Both the position numbers and the translations under genes were made by a program. This document shows positions 43,879-52,120 of a stretch of 64,000 bases of DNA, piece by piece (the first letter of the stretch is position 1; each line of letters begins with the position of its first letter). A model generated the notes under the pieces. It made no database searches, was not told the DNA's origin, and saw only the letters and a program-made list of their open reading frames with translations. Source of the DNA: Fidelibacterota bacterium (GTDB taxonomy: Bacteria > Pseudomonadota > Alphaproteobacteria > Rhodospirillales > Rhodospirillaceae). The stretch lies in NCBI GenBank assembly GCA_947476895.1, contig CANJRX010000001.1, positions 1 to 64,000 on the forward strand, written 5' to 3'.

Positions 43879-44843
43879 GCGAAATGCCGGCGGGGATTAA
43901 GCCGCGCATTTTGGTTATTTCCACATTGGGGTTAGAGCGCTTCGTTCCGGCCTTGGGCGCACTGGGCGCCATTCGCGCCTGCCATCCCGAGGCCGAGATT
44001 ATTCTGCTGACGACGCAGGCTGTAGCAGCTTTCGCACAAACCGCGCCTTACTTCGACACGGTTTGGATCGACGACACCAACCAACAGATCAATCCAGCTC
44101 TGTGGCATCTGGGCAAACGCCTGGAGGCTGCCACCTTCGTGCGCGTTTATGATCTGGATGCCACGCCCCATACCAAACGTCTGTTCTGGGTGATGTATGG
44201 CCTGCGCGCACTGCCGCTGTCTCGCCGCAGCATTGAATGGTCGGGCGCGATTCCCGGCACGCTCCTCAATCACGACGACCCGCGCCGCGAGGCCATGCAC
44301 TTGGTCGATCGCTGGGCCGCGCAGTTGAAGCTGGCCGACATTGGCTTGCTTCATCGCCCCGATCTCTCGTGGGTCGCGCGGCAGGTGCAGTCCTTCAATG
44401 TGCCGTTCCGCATGAATGCGCCTTTCACGCTGATCTCGGCCACACCGGGTCCTGGTTCGTCCTGGCCGGCGGATCGCTACGGTGAATTAGCAGTCGCTTT
44501 GGCCGCGAGTGGACAAATACCCGTGCTGGTGGGCACCGACACCCCACCCGAAGTTTGCGAAACCGTCGCCAATTTCTGCCCCAGCGCCGTGGACCTGACC
44601 GGTCAGGCGACGATCAACGAACTCGTCTTCCTGGCCTGGGCGGCCACCGCCGCGGTGGGTCCCGATAACGGCGTAATGCACCTGACCGCCGCCGGCGGCT
44701 GCCGCACGGTTGTGCTTTATAATGGCGCGTCGGATCCGGCCTTGGTGGGCCAGCGCGGTCCAAAAGTCTCGATTCTGAGGCGGGGGCAGCTTTCGGAAAT
44801 TCCCGTGGGCGAAGTGGTCGCGACCCTTGAAGCCCGGAAATGA
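43875..44843 (+). CDS. GT9-family glycosyltransferase (heptosyltransferase-like)
   Basis: The protein has 322 residues. The ATG at 43875 overlaps the preceding stop and has coupling context. Family 9 features are the N-terminal L-V-I-S-T-L-G-L-E-R-F-V-P-A-L-G-A and the C-terminal G-P-D-N-G-V-M-H-L-T-A-A (about 275), where family 9 enzymes bind ADP-heptose. With the GT4 gene it suggests LPS inner-core synthesis. The acceptor is not determinable. Confidence 0.88.
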   Translation: MSEMPAGIKPRILVISTLGLERFVPALGALGAIRACHPEAEIILLTTQAVAAFAQTAPYFDTVWIDDTNQQINPALWHLGKRLEAATFVRVYDLDATPHTKRLFWVMYGLRALPLSRRSIEWSGAIPGTLLNHDDPRREAMHLVDRWAAQLKLADIGLLHRPDLSWVARQVQSFNVPFRMNAPFTLISATPGPGSSWPADRYGELAVALAASGQIPVLVGTDTPPEVCETVANFCPSAVDLTGQATINELVFLAWAATAAVGPDNGVMHLTAAGGCRTVVLYNGASDPALVGQRGPKVSILRRGQLSEIPVGEVVATLEARK

Positions 44844-44852
44844 CCGCTTTGC

Positions 44853-44880
44853 TTGACAAGCCCGGCCATGGCCCTAGATT
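44853..44880 (+). promoter_or_regulatory. thrS promoter
   Basis: TTGACA (44853-44858) and TAGATT (44875-44880) are spaced by 16 bases. An inverted repeat (AAGCCCG ... CGGGCTT followed by TTTGG, about 44857-44892) overlaps it and could terminate the GT9 transcript. Confidence 0.55.
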
Positions 44881-44916
44881 CCGCGGGCTTTTTGGCCTTT
44901 AGAGAATAAGAATTCC

Positions 44917-46890
44917 ATGGTTGCGATCACCCTTCCCGACGGCAGCGTCCGCCAATACGACAGACCCATTACCGGCGCCGATGTGGCCGCCGATATCGGC
45001 CCCGGCCTCGCCAAAGCGGCGCTGGCTGTGCGCATCAATGGCGAGATGAAAGACCTTCTGCTGCCGCTGACCGAAGACACGAACCTCGCCATCGTCACCA
45101 AGAAGGATGCCGACGCGCTTGATCTGCTGCGTCACGACGCTGCCCACGTGTTGGCCGAAGCGGTGCAGGAATTGTTTCCGGGCACGCAAGTCACCATCGG
45201 CCCGTCCATCGAAAATGGTTTTTATTACGACTTCGCGCGCGCGACCCCTTTCACCTTGGACGATCTCCCGAAGATCGAAGCCAAGATGCGCGAGATCGTC
45301 GACCGCGACGAACCCATCGTGCGTGAAGTGTGGGAACGCGACAAAGCCGTCGCGCATTTCAAAAGCATCGGTGAACATTATAAGGCGGAGTTGATCGAAG
45401 GCTTTCCCGCGGGCGAGCCGATTTCAATTTATCGCCAGGGCGAGAAGTGGCTCGATCTCTGCCGCGGCCCGCATCTGTCCTCCACCAGCAAACTCGGCAA
45501 GGCTTTCAAGCTGACCAAAGTGGCCGGCGCCTATTGGCGCGGCGATTCCAACAACGCCATGCTGACGCGCATTTACGGCACCGCCTGGGCCGATGAGAAG
45601 CAGCTTGCAGGCTATCTCACCATGCTGGAAGAAGCCGAGAAGCGCGATCACCGTAAGATCGGCCAGGAGATGGACTTGTTCCATCTGCAGTCAGAAGCGC
45701 AAGGCAGCGTGTTCTGGCATCCGAAGGGTTACGTGTTGTGGCGCCAGCTGGAAGCCTACATGCGCCGCCGCCTGGATTTCGCCGACTATAAAGAAGTTAA
45801 AACCCCGCAGTTGATGGACTCCAAGCAGTGGGAAGCCTCCGGCCACTGGGGTAAGTACCGCGAGAACATGTTCGTCGTTCCCGACGAAATTCCGAACGCG
45901 GAAGAAGAAGGTCCGGTGCTGTCGGGTAAAGGCGATCTCATGGCGCTGAAGCCCATGAACTGCCCGGCGCACGTTTTAATTTTCCGGCAGGGCATCAAAA
46001 GCTACCGCGATTTGCCGTTGCGCTTGGCCGAGTTCGGCTGCTGTCACCGGAACGAACCGCACGGCGCGCTGCACGGCATCATGCGTCTGCGTCAATTCAC
46101 GCAAGACGACGCGCATATTTTCTGCCGCGAAGATCAGATCGTCGATGAAGTGCGCAAATTCTGCGAACTGCTGGACGTGGTTTACAAAGACCTGGGCTTC
46201 GAGCGCTACGCGATCAAACTGGCGTTGCGTCCTGAAAAGCGCTTTGGCACCGATGAGATGTGGGACCGCGCTGAAAACAACCTGCGCGAGGCCGTGCGTT
46301 TGGCTGGCCGCCAAGGCCCCGAATACGGCTGGCAGGAACTGCCGGGCGAAGGCGCTTTCTACTCGCCCAAGCTTGAATTCCACCTGACCGACGCCATCGG
46401 GCGCACCTGGCAATGCGGCACGATACAGCTGGATTACGTGCTGCCCGAACGCCTCGACGCTTCATATATCGGTGAGGACGGCAACAAACACCGTCCCGTC
46501 ATGCTGCACCGGGCCATCCTGGGCGCTTTCGAGCGCTTCATTGGGATTCTGATCGAACACCATGCTGGCAAGTTCCCGCTGTGGCTGGCGCCGGTTCAGG
46601 CCACCGTTTGCACAATCACCAGCGATGCCGATGATTATGCTCACGAAGTTGCCGCAACCTTGCGCGCGAATGGTCTTCGAGTCGAAGTCGATTTGCGCAA
46701 TGAAAAGATCAATTACAAGGTGCGGGAACACTCGTTAGCCAAGGTCCCGGTCCTCGTGGTTGTGGGTAAAAAAGAGGCGGAAACACGCGGTGTTGCGCTC
46801 CGCCGCCTCGGTGGCGCAAACCAAGAAATCCTTGCGCTTGATGAGGCAACCGATAGACTTGCCAAGGAAGCTGCAGTTCCCGGCACATGA
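44917..46890 (+). CDS. thrS: Threonyl-tRNA synthetase
   Basis: The protein has 657 residues, full length. Domains: TGS (about 1-62), second N-terminal editing domain with H-D-A-A-H-V-L (about 73) and C-R-G-P-H (about 185), class II catalytic core with P-K-G-Y-V-L-W-R (about 270), zinc-site region M-N-C-P-A-H (about 348), [13 protein letters not shown] motif 2 (about 375), motif 3 [11 protein letters not shown] (about 530), and the anticodon-binding domain to the end. It charges tRNA-Thr and edits Ser-tRNA-Thr. infC follows after 62 bases, as in the conserved thrS-infC-rpmI-rplT-pheST order. Confidence 0.98.
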   Translation: MVAITLPDGSVRQYDRPITGADVAADIGPGLAKAALAVRINGEMKDLLLPLTEDTNLAIVTKKDADALDLLRHDAAHVLAEAVQELFPGTQVTIGPSIENGFYYDFARATPFTLDDLPKIEAKMREIVDRDEPIVREVWERDKAVAHFKSIGEHYKAELIEGFPAGEPISIYRQGEKWLDLCRGPHLSSTSKLGKAFKLTKVAGAYWRGDSNNAMLTRIYGTAWADEKQLAGYLTMLEEAEKRDHRKIGQEMDLFHLQSEAQGSVFWHPKGYVLWRQLEAYMRRRLDFADYKEVKTPQLMDSKQWEASGHWGKYRENMFVVPDEIPNAEEEGPVLSGKGDLMALKPMNCPAHVLIFRQGIKSYRDLPLRLAEFGCCHRNEPHGALHGIMRLRQFTQDDAHIFCREDQIVDEVRKFCELLDVVYKDLGFERYAIKLALRPEKRFGTDEMWDRAENNLREAVRLAGRQGPEYGWQELPGEGAFYSPKLEFHLTDAIGRTWQCGTIQLDYVLPERLDASYIGEDGNKHRPVMLHRAILGAFERFIGILIEHHAGKFPLWLAPVQATVCTITSDADDYAHEVAATLRANGLRVEVDLRNEKINYKVREHSLAKVPVLVVVGKKEAETRGVALRRLGGANQEILALDEATDRLAKEAAVPGT

Positions 46891-46952
46891 TATTGATATC
46901 GTTGGTTTAGAACGCGCGGACTTTACGAAAAACAACAACAGGAGATTGATAC

Positions 46953-47492
46953 ATAGCTAGGTTCGAGCAACAAGCGCCTGCGTCCAAGAACGATGGACCG
47001 CGCATGAATCATCAGATCGACAATCGCACCGTACGACTGATCGACGCCGATGGCGTCAACGTAGGGGTCACCGACCGCGAAGTAGCCTTGCGCATGGCAG
47101 AAGAGGCTGGATTGGACTTGGTTGAGATTTCTCCCAATGCCGATCCGCCGGTCTGCAAAATCCTCGACATCGGTAAGTACAAGTACGAGGAACAGAAGCG
47201 AAAGAACGAAGCGCGCAAAAAGCAGAAGGTCATCGAAGTTAAAGAGATCAAGCTGCGCCCGAACATCGACGACCACGATTACGAAACGAAGATGAAGGCG
47301 ATGCGCCGTTTCCTTGAGGAAGGCGATAAGGTGAAAGTCACTTTGCGCTTCCGCGGTCGTGAAATGGCGCACGTCGAGTTGGGTCACCAGCTTCTGCAGC
47401 GCGTGAAGAGCGATTTCGAAGCCGACGCCAAAGTCGAACAAGAGCCGCGCTCGGAAGGCCGTCAGATCGTCATGGTCGTGGCTCCCAAGTAG
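46953..47492 (+). CDS. infC: Translation initiation factor IF-3, apparent AUA start
   Basis: The protein has 179 residues. Standard starts give only M-N-H-Q-I-D-N from the ATG at 47004. Upstream, in frame, AGGAG (46940-46944) is followed after 8 bases by ATA (46953), giving [10 protein letters not shown] and the usual alphaproteobacterial N-terminus. infC in many bacteria starts with AUU, AUC or AUA because IF-3 rejects such codons and so limits its own synthesis. N- and C-terminal domains ([12 protein letters not shown] near 60; R-F-R-G-R-E-M-A-H near 130) are intact. A terminator follows. Confidence 0.92.
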   Translation: MARFEQQAPASKNDGPRMNHQIDNRTVRLIDADGVNVGVTDREVALRMAEEAGLDLVEISPNADPPVCKILDIGKYKYEEQKRKNEARKKQKVIEVKEIKLRPNIDDHDYETKMKAMRRFLEEGDKVKVTLRFRGREMAHVELGHQLLQRVKSDFEADAKVEQEPRSEGRQIVMVVAPK

Positions 47493-47526
47493 GCGCCTGA
47501 ATAGCGCTGCAGCACCGAACCACTCA

Positions 47527-47562
47527 AGAGCGCGATCTTTCACAAGGTCGCGCTCTCGTTAT
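47527..47562 (+). terminator. Terminator after infC
   Basis: AGAGCGCGA pairs perfectly with TCGCGCTCT around a 12-base loop, followed by CGTTATTT. It separates infC from the accessory genes, so rpmI is not on the infC transcript. Confidence 0.75.
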
Positions 47563-47635
47563 TTGTGAGACAGCTCCAACTTAAGCCAAAATGGCGGCTC
47601 GTCTGGCGATAGCTGTTACAAACGGGAAAACCAAT

Positions 47636-48061
47636 ATGTCGAAGCTTGAGCAATCTCTAACCGCCTGGGCGCCGCGAATCTTAAGCGTTCTGCGCATCGT
47701 GGCGGCGCTGCTCTACATGCAGCATGGCCTGCAAAAACTTATCAATTTTCCGGAAGCCACACGCCCGATGGGTGGCCCGGACGGAAGCCTGCCGCCCCTG
47801 ATGCTCATCGGCGGAATTTTGGAAGCTGGCGGCGGCGGCCTGTTCTTGTTGGGACTCTTCACGCGGCCCGTCGCCTTCATTCTCTGCGGCATGATGGCGG
47901 TGGCTTACTTCATGGCCCACGCCCCGCGCGGCTTCTTCCCCATTAACAATGGCGGCGATCTCGCGGTGCTGTTCTGCTTTGTTTATCTGTATTTTGTTTT
48001 CGCAGGCGCTGGCTCATGGGGCCTCGACGCGATGCTCGCGCGGAAAAAATCCGCCGTCTAA
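47636..48061 (+). CDS. DoxX-family membrane protein
   Basis: The protein has 141 residues from the ATG at 47636 (GGGAAAA upstream). Four predicted helices: I-L-S-V-L-R-I-V-A-A-L-L-Y, L-M-L-I-G-G-I-L-E-A-G-G, A-F-I-L-C-G-M-M-A-V-A-Y-F, and L-A-V-L-F-C-F-V-Y-L-Y-F-V-F. It fits DoxX/DoxD-like proteins of the inner membrane, whose roles include links to thiol and redox stress. It is a single gene bounded by terminators. Confidence 0.88.
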   Translation: MSKLEQSLTAWAPRILSVLRIVAALLYMQHGLQKLINFPEATRPMGGPDGSLPPLMLIGGILEAGGGGLFLLGLFTRPVAFILCGMMAVAYFMAHAPRGFFPINNGGDLAVLFCFVYLYFVFAGAGSWGLDAMLARKKSAV

Positions 48062-48081
48062 AAATTGCACGCCACAAAGCA

Positions 48082-48122
48082 AAAAGCGCAGTCCGCGAAA
48101 ATCGGACTGCGCTTTTCTTTTT
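48082..48122. terminator. Bidirectional terminator between doxX and the DUF3016 gene
   Basis: AAAAGCGCAGTCCG (48082-48095) pairs perfectly with CGGACTGCGCTTTT (48103-48116). It is followed by CTTTTT on the plus strand and preceded by an A-run that gives U's on the minus strand. It serves the convergent genes on both sides. Confidence 0.88.
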
Positions 48123-48137
48123 GATCAAAATTACGAT

Positions 48138-48665
48138 TTAGTCGGCGGAGCCGCCGAACTTAGCAAAGCGCTTACGGAACCAGTCCGTGAGCATGGCTTT
48201 GTCGTACTTAAGCGGGTCGTTGCTCGAGGCGGTCCCCGTAATATTCTGCAAGTAACCCAGATCCGAGATGCGTTCTTCGCCGCTCGCGAGCACCGCACCG
48301 TTTTCCGTAAGCGTGTACCGCACCTTCATGGAGGGCGAGTCGATATCGCGCATGACGCGGATATCGTAGGCCTGCGGATTCCACCAATCGACGCGGCCGG
48401 CCAGATCGATATCGAGGACTTCGATCTGCAGCTTCTGATCCGGCTTCAGGAAACGTGCGCTCTGCTTTTCCAGGTGCTGACGCAATTTCACAAGGGCTGC
48501 GTCACGCTCTTTGGTGCCCCTCTCGTGGGGTTTGGCATCGATGTATTTGTCCGGATCGGTGAAGGTCACATCGACCGAAGCGCCGGTGGACTCCGGAGCA
48601 GCCGTAGCAACGGCGCAGGGAGAGACCAATAGACCCAAAGCGAAGAGCTGTTTAACAACACTCAT
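48138..48665 (-). CDS. Exported DUF3016 protein
   Basis: The protein has 175 residues and a signal peptide (about 1-23, A-T-A-A-P). It matches DUF3016: V-T-F-T-D-P-D-K-Y near residue 33, a L-x-x-L-R-Q-H-L-E helix, and V-L-D-I-D-L-A-G near 85, with the conserved arginine-rich end. Function unknown; probably periplasmic. It stands alone, with 100 bases of undistinguished sequence to the next gene. Confidence 0.82.
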   Translation of the reverse strand: MSVVKQLFALGLLVSPCAVATAAPESTGASVDVTFTDPDKYIDAKPHERGTKERDAALVKLRQHLEKQSARFLKPDQKLQIEVLDIDLAGRVDWWNPQAYDIRVMRDIDSPSMKVRYTLTENGAVLASGEERISDLGYLQNITGTASSNDPLKYDKAMLTDWFRKRFAKFGGSAD

Positions 48666-48765
48666 GTCAGCACCTTATCAAAAATACGTTATGGTCTTTC
48701 GTAAGGGCAATTTGTGGTGGGATTATGGCCTTCACCACCGTTTGACGTGCGGTTTCGCAAAGTTG

Positions 48766-49068
48766 TCATGCCGACTCTTCAACGCCTTCAAGCACTTCGC
48801 GCAAGTATGCTACATGGCGCAGAAAGGCAGCGCGGCCAGCCTTGGTCATTGAAATGCGCGTGCGCGGTTTCTTGCCGACAAAGTCTTTTTCGATTGTGAC
48901 GTAGCCAGCGTTTTCAAGCGTCGCTAAGTGGCTGCCGAGATTTCCGTCCGTCGCTTCAACAATGGCTTTGAGGCGTGTGAAGTCCAGCGGTTCCGCATCT
49001 CCGCTGCCGCGCAGGGCAGACATGATTTTCAAGCGCAGCGTTTGATGAATAATTTCGTCGGGTTGCAT
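48766..49068 (-). CDS. Winged-helix transcriptional regulator (HTH_27-like)
   Basis: The protein has 100 residues. A compact winged helix reads L-R-L-K-I-M-S-A-L-R-G, F-T-R-L-K-A-I-V-E-A-T-D-G-N-L-G-S-H-L-A-T-L-E-N-A-G-Y (recognition helix) and a wing K-K-P-R-T-R-I-S-M-T-K-A-G. It lies 3 bases after the membrane gene at 49072-49629, in the same operon. The paired ACTCTG-N5-CAGAGT sites upstream of that operon are the likely operators for this protein, acting as an autorepressor. That link is inference from position. Confidence 0.82.
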   Translation of the reverse strand: MQPDEIIHQTLRLKIMSALRGSGDAEPLDFTRLKAIVEATDGNLGSHLATLENAGYVTIEKDFVGKKPRTRISMTKAGRAAFLRHVAYLREVLEGVEESA

Positions 49069-49071
49069 GAA

Positions 49072-49629
49072 CTATGCCTTCCGCAGCCAGAGGCCGCCAA
49101 GCATGAGCGCCCCGCCACCGACAACGGCCATCCAATAATTGTATCCGTCGGCCACATAGAAGAACCCGGTCAGGGTCAAAGCAAAAACCGCTATGCCAAG
49201 CCATAGATAGCGCGGCAGGAATAACGCGCCCGCAATGCCGTAGCTGAAGGCCACCATCAGCGCGGGGAATGCGGCGAACACATTAGGGTTGTGCGGTTGC
49301 ATGACCGCGTAGACCGAGCTGATGAATGCGAAAATCACCACCCAACTGAGGCCAAATTTGCGGCCTCGGACTTTCCAATCTGCAGGCGTGTAATGGTGGC
49401 GGAATTTTCGACTGAGCATGAACGTCGCAAGCATGCCGATGACGCTTAGGGGAATCCAGATGAGGGCTTTGTGGCTATACCCCGTGACGCCGTAACCGAT
49501 CATCCAGATGACGCCCCACAAAAATAGGATCGAACTGCCGGACTGGTACTGATGCAGCTGTCGGCTATGGCTTTCGGTCAGCTCGATATCGCGCAAGGCG
49601 TCGGCGGCCTGTTGTGGTGAGATGTTCAT
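49072..49629 (-). CDS. Multi-pass membrane protein of unknown function
   Basis: The protein has 185 residues. The ATG at 49629 follows AAGGAAG; the open frame upstream to 49683 crosses the operators. A short cytoplasmic N-terminus (M-N-I-S-P-Q-Q-A-A-D-A-L-R-D-I-E) precedes about six hydrophobic segments (I-L-F-L-W-G-V-I-W-M-I, L-I-W-I-P-L-S-V-I-G-M-L, W-V-V-I-F-A-F-I, A-L-M-V-A-F-S-Y, Y-L-W-L-G-I-A-V-F-A, M-A-V-V-G-G-G-A-L). I do not recognise a named family. It is co-transcribed with the winged-helix regulator, a pairing in which the regulator commonly controls the membrane protein. Confidence 0.75.
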   Translation of the reverse strand: MNISPQQAADALRDIELTESHSRQLHQYQSGSSILFLWGVIWMIGYGVTGYSHKALIWIPLSVIGMLATFMLSRKFRHHYTPADWKVRGRKFGLSWVVIFAFISSVYAVMQPHNPNVFAAFPALMVAFSYGIAGALFLPRYLWLGIAVFALTLTGFFYVADGYNYWMAVVGGGALMLGGLWLRKA

Positions 49630-49645
49630 GCTGGCTTCCTTGTTC

Positions 49646-49698
49646 ACTCTGTAATGCAGAGTATGTAAATTACTACGGAGCACTCTGTTAAGCAGAGT
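49646..49698. promoter_or_regulatory. Paired operators ACTCTG-N5-CAGAGT
   Basis: Two dyads with identical arms, ACTCTGTAATGCAGAGT (49646-49662) and ACTCTGTTAAGCAGAGT (49682-49698), lie 36 bases apart start to start. On the minus strand a promoter-like TTAACA in the distal site and TACATA before the proximal site fall between them. Repression by binding both sites is the natural reading, with the winged-helix protein as the candidate. Confidence 0.75.
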
Positions 49699-49729
49699 TA
49701 CTGGAGCCCCGGCAAAAGGCCGCCTCGCC

Positions 49730-49758
49730 TTGCAAATCCTGGGTCTTGCAGCTATAAG
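49730..49758 (+). promoter_or_regulatory. rpmI-rplT promoter
   Basis: TTGCAA (49730-49735) and TATAAG (49753-49758) are spaced by 17 bases. The predicted start near 49765 leaves a leader of about 158 bases before rpmI. Confidence 0.6.
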
Positions 49759-49763
49759 CCAGC

Positions 49764-49922
49764 CTCCTGATGGCGGGACTCGTTCCCGCCGTTAGGCTTA
49801 TAGGGGCCGGATGATTATCCGGGTCCACCAGCCAAAGGGCTAAAAAGTCAGAGAAATCAGACTTTTAGGGCATGCCTCAGGCCGGGTCTTTAAAACCGTC
49901 AAGCTTACGAAAGGACGCCAAA
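49764..49922 (+). promoter_or_regulatory. Structured rpmI leader, candidate ribosomal-protein control element
   Basis: The leader holds successive hairpins: GGCGGGA-CTCGT-TCCCGCC (49772-49790), CCGGAT-GATT-ATCCGG (49807-49822), and AAAAGTC ... GACTTTT (49843-49866). At DNA level CTATAAGCC (49752-49760) and GGCTTATAG (49795-49803) would close a longer stem around the first hairpin, but the first arm overlaps the predicted -10. In other bacteria L20 or L35 leaders regulate this operon; whether this one binds L20 is unknown. Confidence 0.5.
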
Positions 49923-50123
49923 ATGCCCAAGATGAAGACCAAAAGCTCCGCCAAAAAGCGGTTCAAGGTTACTGCGACAGGTAAAGTGATGGCCGGCGCC
50001 GCCCACAAGCGCCACCGCCTGATCTCGAAGTCGAAGAAAGCGAAACGTCAGAACCGTCGCACCAGCGCCCTGTGCAAGGCCGACGGCATCATCGTTAAGC
50101 GCAACTTCCTGCCTTACGCCTAA
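49923..50123 (+). CDS. rpmI: Ribosomal protein bL35
   Basis: The protein has 66 residues, starting [15 protein letters not shown], with the [16 protein letters not shown] core of bL35. It is a basic large-subunit protein. The upstream frame to 49872 belongs to the leader. rplT follows after 21 bases. Confidence 0.97.
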   Translation: MPKMKTKSSAKKRFKVTATGKVMAGAAHKRHRLISKSKKAKRQNRRTSALCKADGIIVKRNFLPYA

Positions 50124-50144
50124 CCGCGATCACGGAGCACACAC

Positions 50145-50501
50145 ATGTCACGCGTTAAACGCGGCGTTACCAAACACGCCCGCCACAAAAAAGTTCTCAA
50201 GCAGGCCAAAGGCTATCGCGGCCGTCATTCCAAGGCTTACAAGGTCGCAAGCCACCGCCTCCAAGCGGGCCTACAACACGCCTACAACGACCGCCGCTTG
50301 AAGAAGCGCGATTATCGTTCGTTGTGGATCCAGCGTATCAATGCCGGCGCGCGCGAGTTCGGCCTGACCTATTCGCGATTTATCGACGGGCTCAAGAAGG
50401 CCGGCGTCGAGTTGGATCGTAAGGTCCTGGCCGATATCGCCTTGAAGGAGCCCGATACCTTCGCCGCTCTGGTGAAGCAGGCCCAAGCCGCGCTCGGTTA
50501 A
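50145..50501 (+). CDS. rplT: Ribosomal protein bL20
   Basis: The protein has 118 residues, full length: [16 protein letters not shown] with the long basic N-terminal helix and globular C-terminal domain ([20 protein letters not shown]). It is an early assembly protein of the 50S subunit and, in other bacteria, a translational repressor of this operon. A hairpin terminator follows before pheS. Confidence 0.98.
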   Translation: MSRVKRGVTKHARHKKVLKQAKGYRGRHSKAYKVASHRLQAGLQHAYNDRRLKKRDYRSLWIQRINAGAREFGLTYSRFIDGLKKAGVELDRKVLADIALKEPDTFAALVKQAQAALG

Positions 50502-50541
50502 GTTCTCGTCGTCAATTCTGATCGCACCCGATAGCACAGGC

Positions 50542-50576
50542 AAAGGGGCCGCCTCTTCAGGCAGCCCCTTTGTTTT
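50542..50576 (+). terminator. Terminator or attenuator between rplT and pheS
   Basis: AAAGGGGC (50542-50549) pairs with GCCCCTTT (50564-50571), with an inner GCC-TCTTCA-GGC hairpin, followed by GTTTTGCC. Partial read-through into pheS is likely because pheS starts 30 bases later without an obvious promoter. Confidence 0.75.
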
Positions 50577-50606
50577 GCCTAGACGACAGAGAGAATTGAG
50601 ATCGCA

Positions 50607-51686
50607 ATGACCGACAATATTGATCAGCTTCGCGGCGAACTCCTTGCCGCAGTGTCAGCCGCCCAGGATGCAGCGGCTATCGAAGACGTGCGCGTAGGCG
50701 CCCTTGGCAAAAAGGGCCAGATCACCGGCCTGATGGCGACGCTCGGCAAAATGGCGCCCGACGAGCGCAAGGCCTTCGGCCAGCGCCTCAATGTGCTCAA
50801 AGACGAAATCGCAGCGGCCCTTGATGGCCGTAAGCGCGAATTCGAAAGCGCGGCGCTAAACGCGCGTCTCGCCAGCGAACATATGGACGTGACGCTGCCG
50901 ATCCGCCCTGAAGCAAAGGGCACGCTGCATCCCATCACCCAGACCATGGATGAAGTCGCTGCCATCTTCGGCCAAATGGGTTTTGAAGTGGCCGATGGCC
51001 CCGACATTGAAGACGACTTCCACAATTTCACGGCGCTGAATTTCCCGCCCGGCCACCCGGCGCGCGAAATGCACGACACTTTCTTCCTGCCGCCCGGCGA
51101 AGATGGGAACCGCTATTTGCTGCGCACGCATACATCGCCGGTGCAGATCCGCACCATGATGACCCAGAAGCCGCCGATTCGCGTGATCATCCCGGGCCGC
51201 ACCTACCGCTGCGACTACGACATGACGCATACGCCCATGTTCCATCAGGTCGAGCTCTTGGTGATCGACACCGAAACCAACATGAGCCACCTGCGCGGCT
51301 GCTTGCAGGAATTCGTGCGCACCTATTTCGGCGTGGACGATTTGACCACGCGCTTCCGCCCGTCGTTCTTCCCGTTCACGGAACCCTCGGCGGAAATGGA
51401 CATCGGCTGTTCACGCAAAGGCGGCGAGTTGAAAATCGGCAACCACGGTGATTGGCTGGAAATTCTTGGCTGCGGCATGGTGCATCCCAATGTGTTGCGC
51501 GCCTGCGGCCTTGATCCCGACGTCTACCAAGGTTTCGCCGCCGGCATGGGCATCGAGCGTATCGCGATGCTGAAGTACGGCATCCCTGATCTGCGCACGT
51601 TCTTTGAATCCGATCTGCGTTGGCTGCGCCATTACGGTTTCGCGGCCCTTGATATTCCCAGCATCACTGGAGGCCTCACGCGATGA
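50607..51686 (+). CDS. pheS: Phenylalanyl-tRNA synthetase alpha subunit
   Basis: The protein has 359 residues. An N-terminal coiled coil (about 1-95) precedes the class II catalytic core. Motif 2 is seen as [12 protein letters not shown] near residue 195 and motif 3 as [13 protein letters not shown] near 316. F-T-E-P-S-A-E-M-D contributes to the phenylalanine pocket. It pairs with PheT as an alpha2-beta2 enzyme. The stop overlaps the ASCH gene start (ATGA). Confidence 0.98.
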   Translation: MTDNIDQLRGELLAAVSAAQDAAAIEDVRVGALGKKGQITGLMATLGKMAPDERKAFGQRLNVLKDEIAAALDGRKREFESAALNARLASEHMDVTLPIRPEAKGTLHPITQTMDEVAAIFGQMGFEVADGPDIEDDFHNFTALNFPPGHPAREMHDTFFLPPGEDGNRYLLRTHTSPVQIRTMMTQKPPIRVIIPGRTYRCDYDMTHTPMFHQVELLVIDTETNMSHLRGCLQEFVRTYFGVDDLTTRFRPSFFPFTEPSAEMDIGCSRKGGELKIGNHGDWLEILGCGMVHPNVLRACGLDPDVYQGFAAGMGIERIAMLKYGIPDLRTFFESDLRWLRHYGFAALDIPSITGGLTR

Positions 51687-52120
51687 ACAAAGTTCCGCCC
51701 AAAGCTCCGGTTCCGCCGGTCTATTCGCATCTGCCGCAATACGCCTTTGGCCACACCAAAGAAGCGGCGGAAGCCCTGTGTGCGCTTGTGCTCGACGGCA
51801 AGAAGACCGCGACCTCGAGCGCGCTGTTTCACTATGAAGACGACCCGGTGCCGGAACCCGGCGATTGCAGCGTTTTGCTTGATGGATCAGGCCGTCCGCG
51901 CTGTGTGATCGAATGCGTGTCAGCGGACGTTATGCCCTTTGACGAAGTGGATGCAGCATTCGCTGCTGCCGAAGGCGAAGGTGACAAGTCCCTCGCCCAG
52001 TGGCGCAAGGCGCATGAAGAAGCCTTCAAGCGCGAAGGCTATTTCGCACCCGACATGATGGTGGTCTGCGAACACTTCCGCATTGTCGAGCGGCTGGATT
52101 TCAAGAGAGTGATGAAATGA
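51683..52120 (+). CDS. ASCH-domain protein between pheS and pheT
   Basis: The protein has 145 residues. It overlaps both neighbours by ATGA, so all three are translated together. The ASCH fold, a PUA-like beta-barrel, shows [21 protein letters not shown] near residue 35, P-G-D-C-S-V-L-L-D near 58, and the C-terminal [13 protein letters not shown] proteins bind RNA or nucleosides, and some are N4-acetylcytidine amidohydrolases or nucleases. Its place inside the pheST operon suggests an RNA-related role, but this is inference. Confidence 0.88.
   Translation: MNKVPPKAPVPPVYSHLPQYAFGHTKEAAEALCALVLDGKKTATSSALFHYEDDPVPEPGDCSVLLDGSGRPRCVIECVSADVMPFDEVDAAFAAAEGEGDKSLAQWRKAHEEAFKREGYFAPDMMVVCEHFRIVERLDFKRVMK

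Noticed and set aside
44843-44916. T-box or riboswitch ahead of thrS
   Set aside because: The gap is only 73 bases, mostly promoter; there is no room for a T-box, which is also rare outside Gram-positive bacteria.
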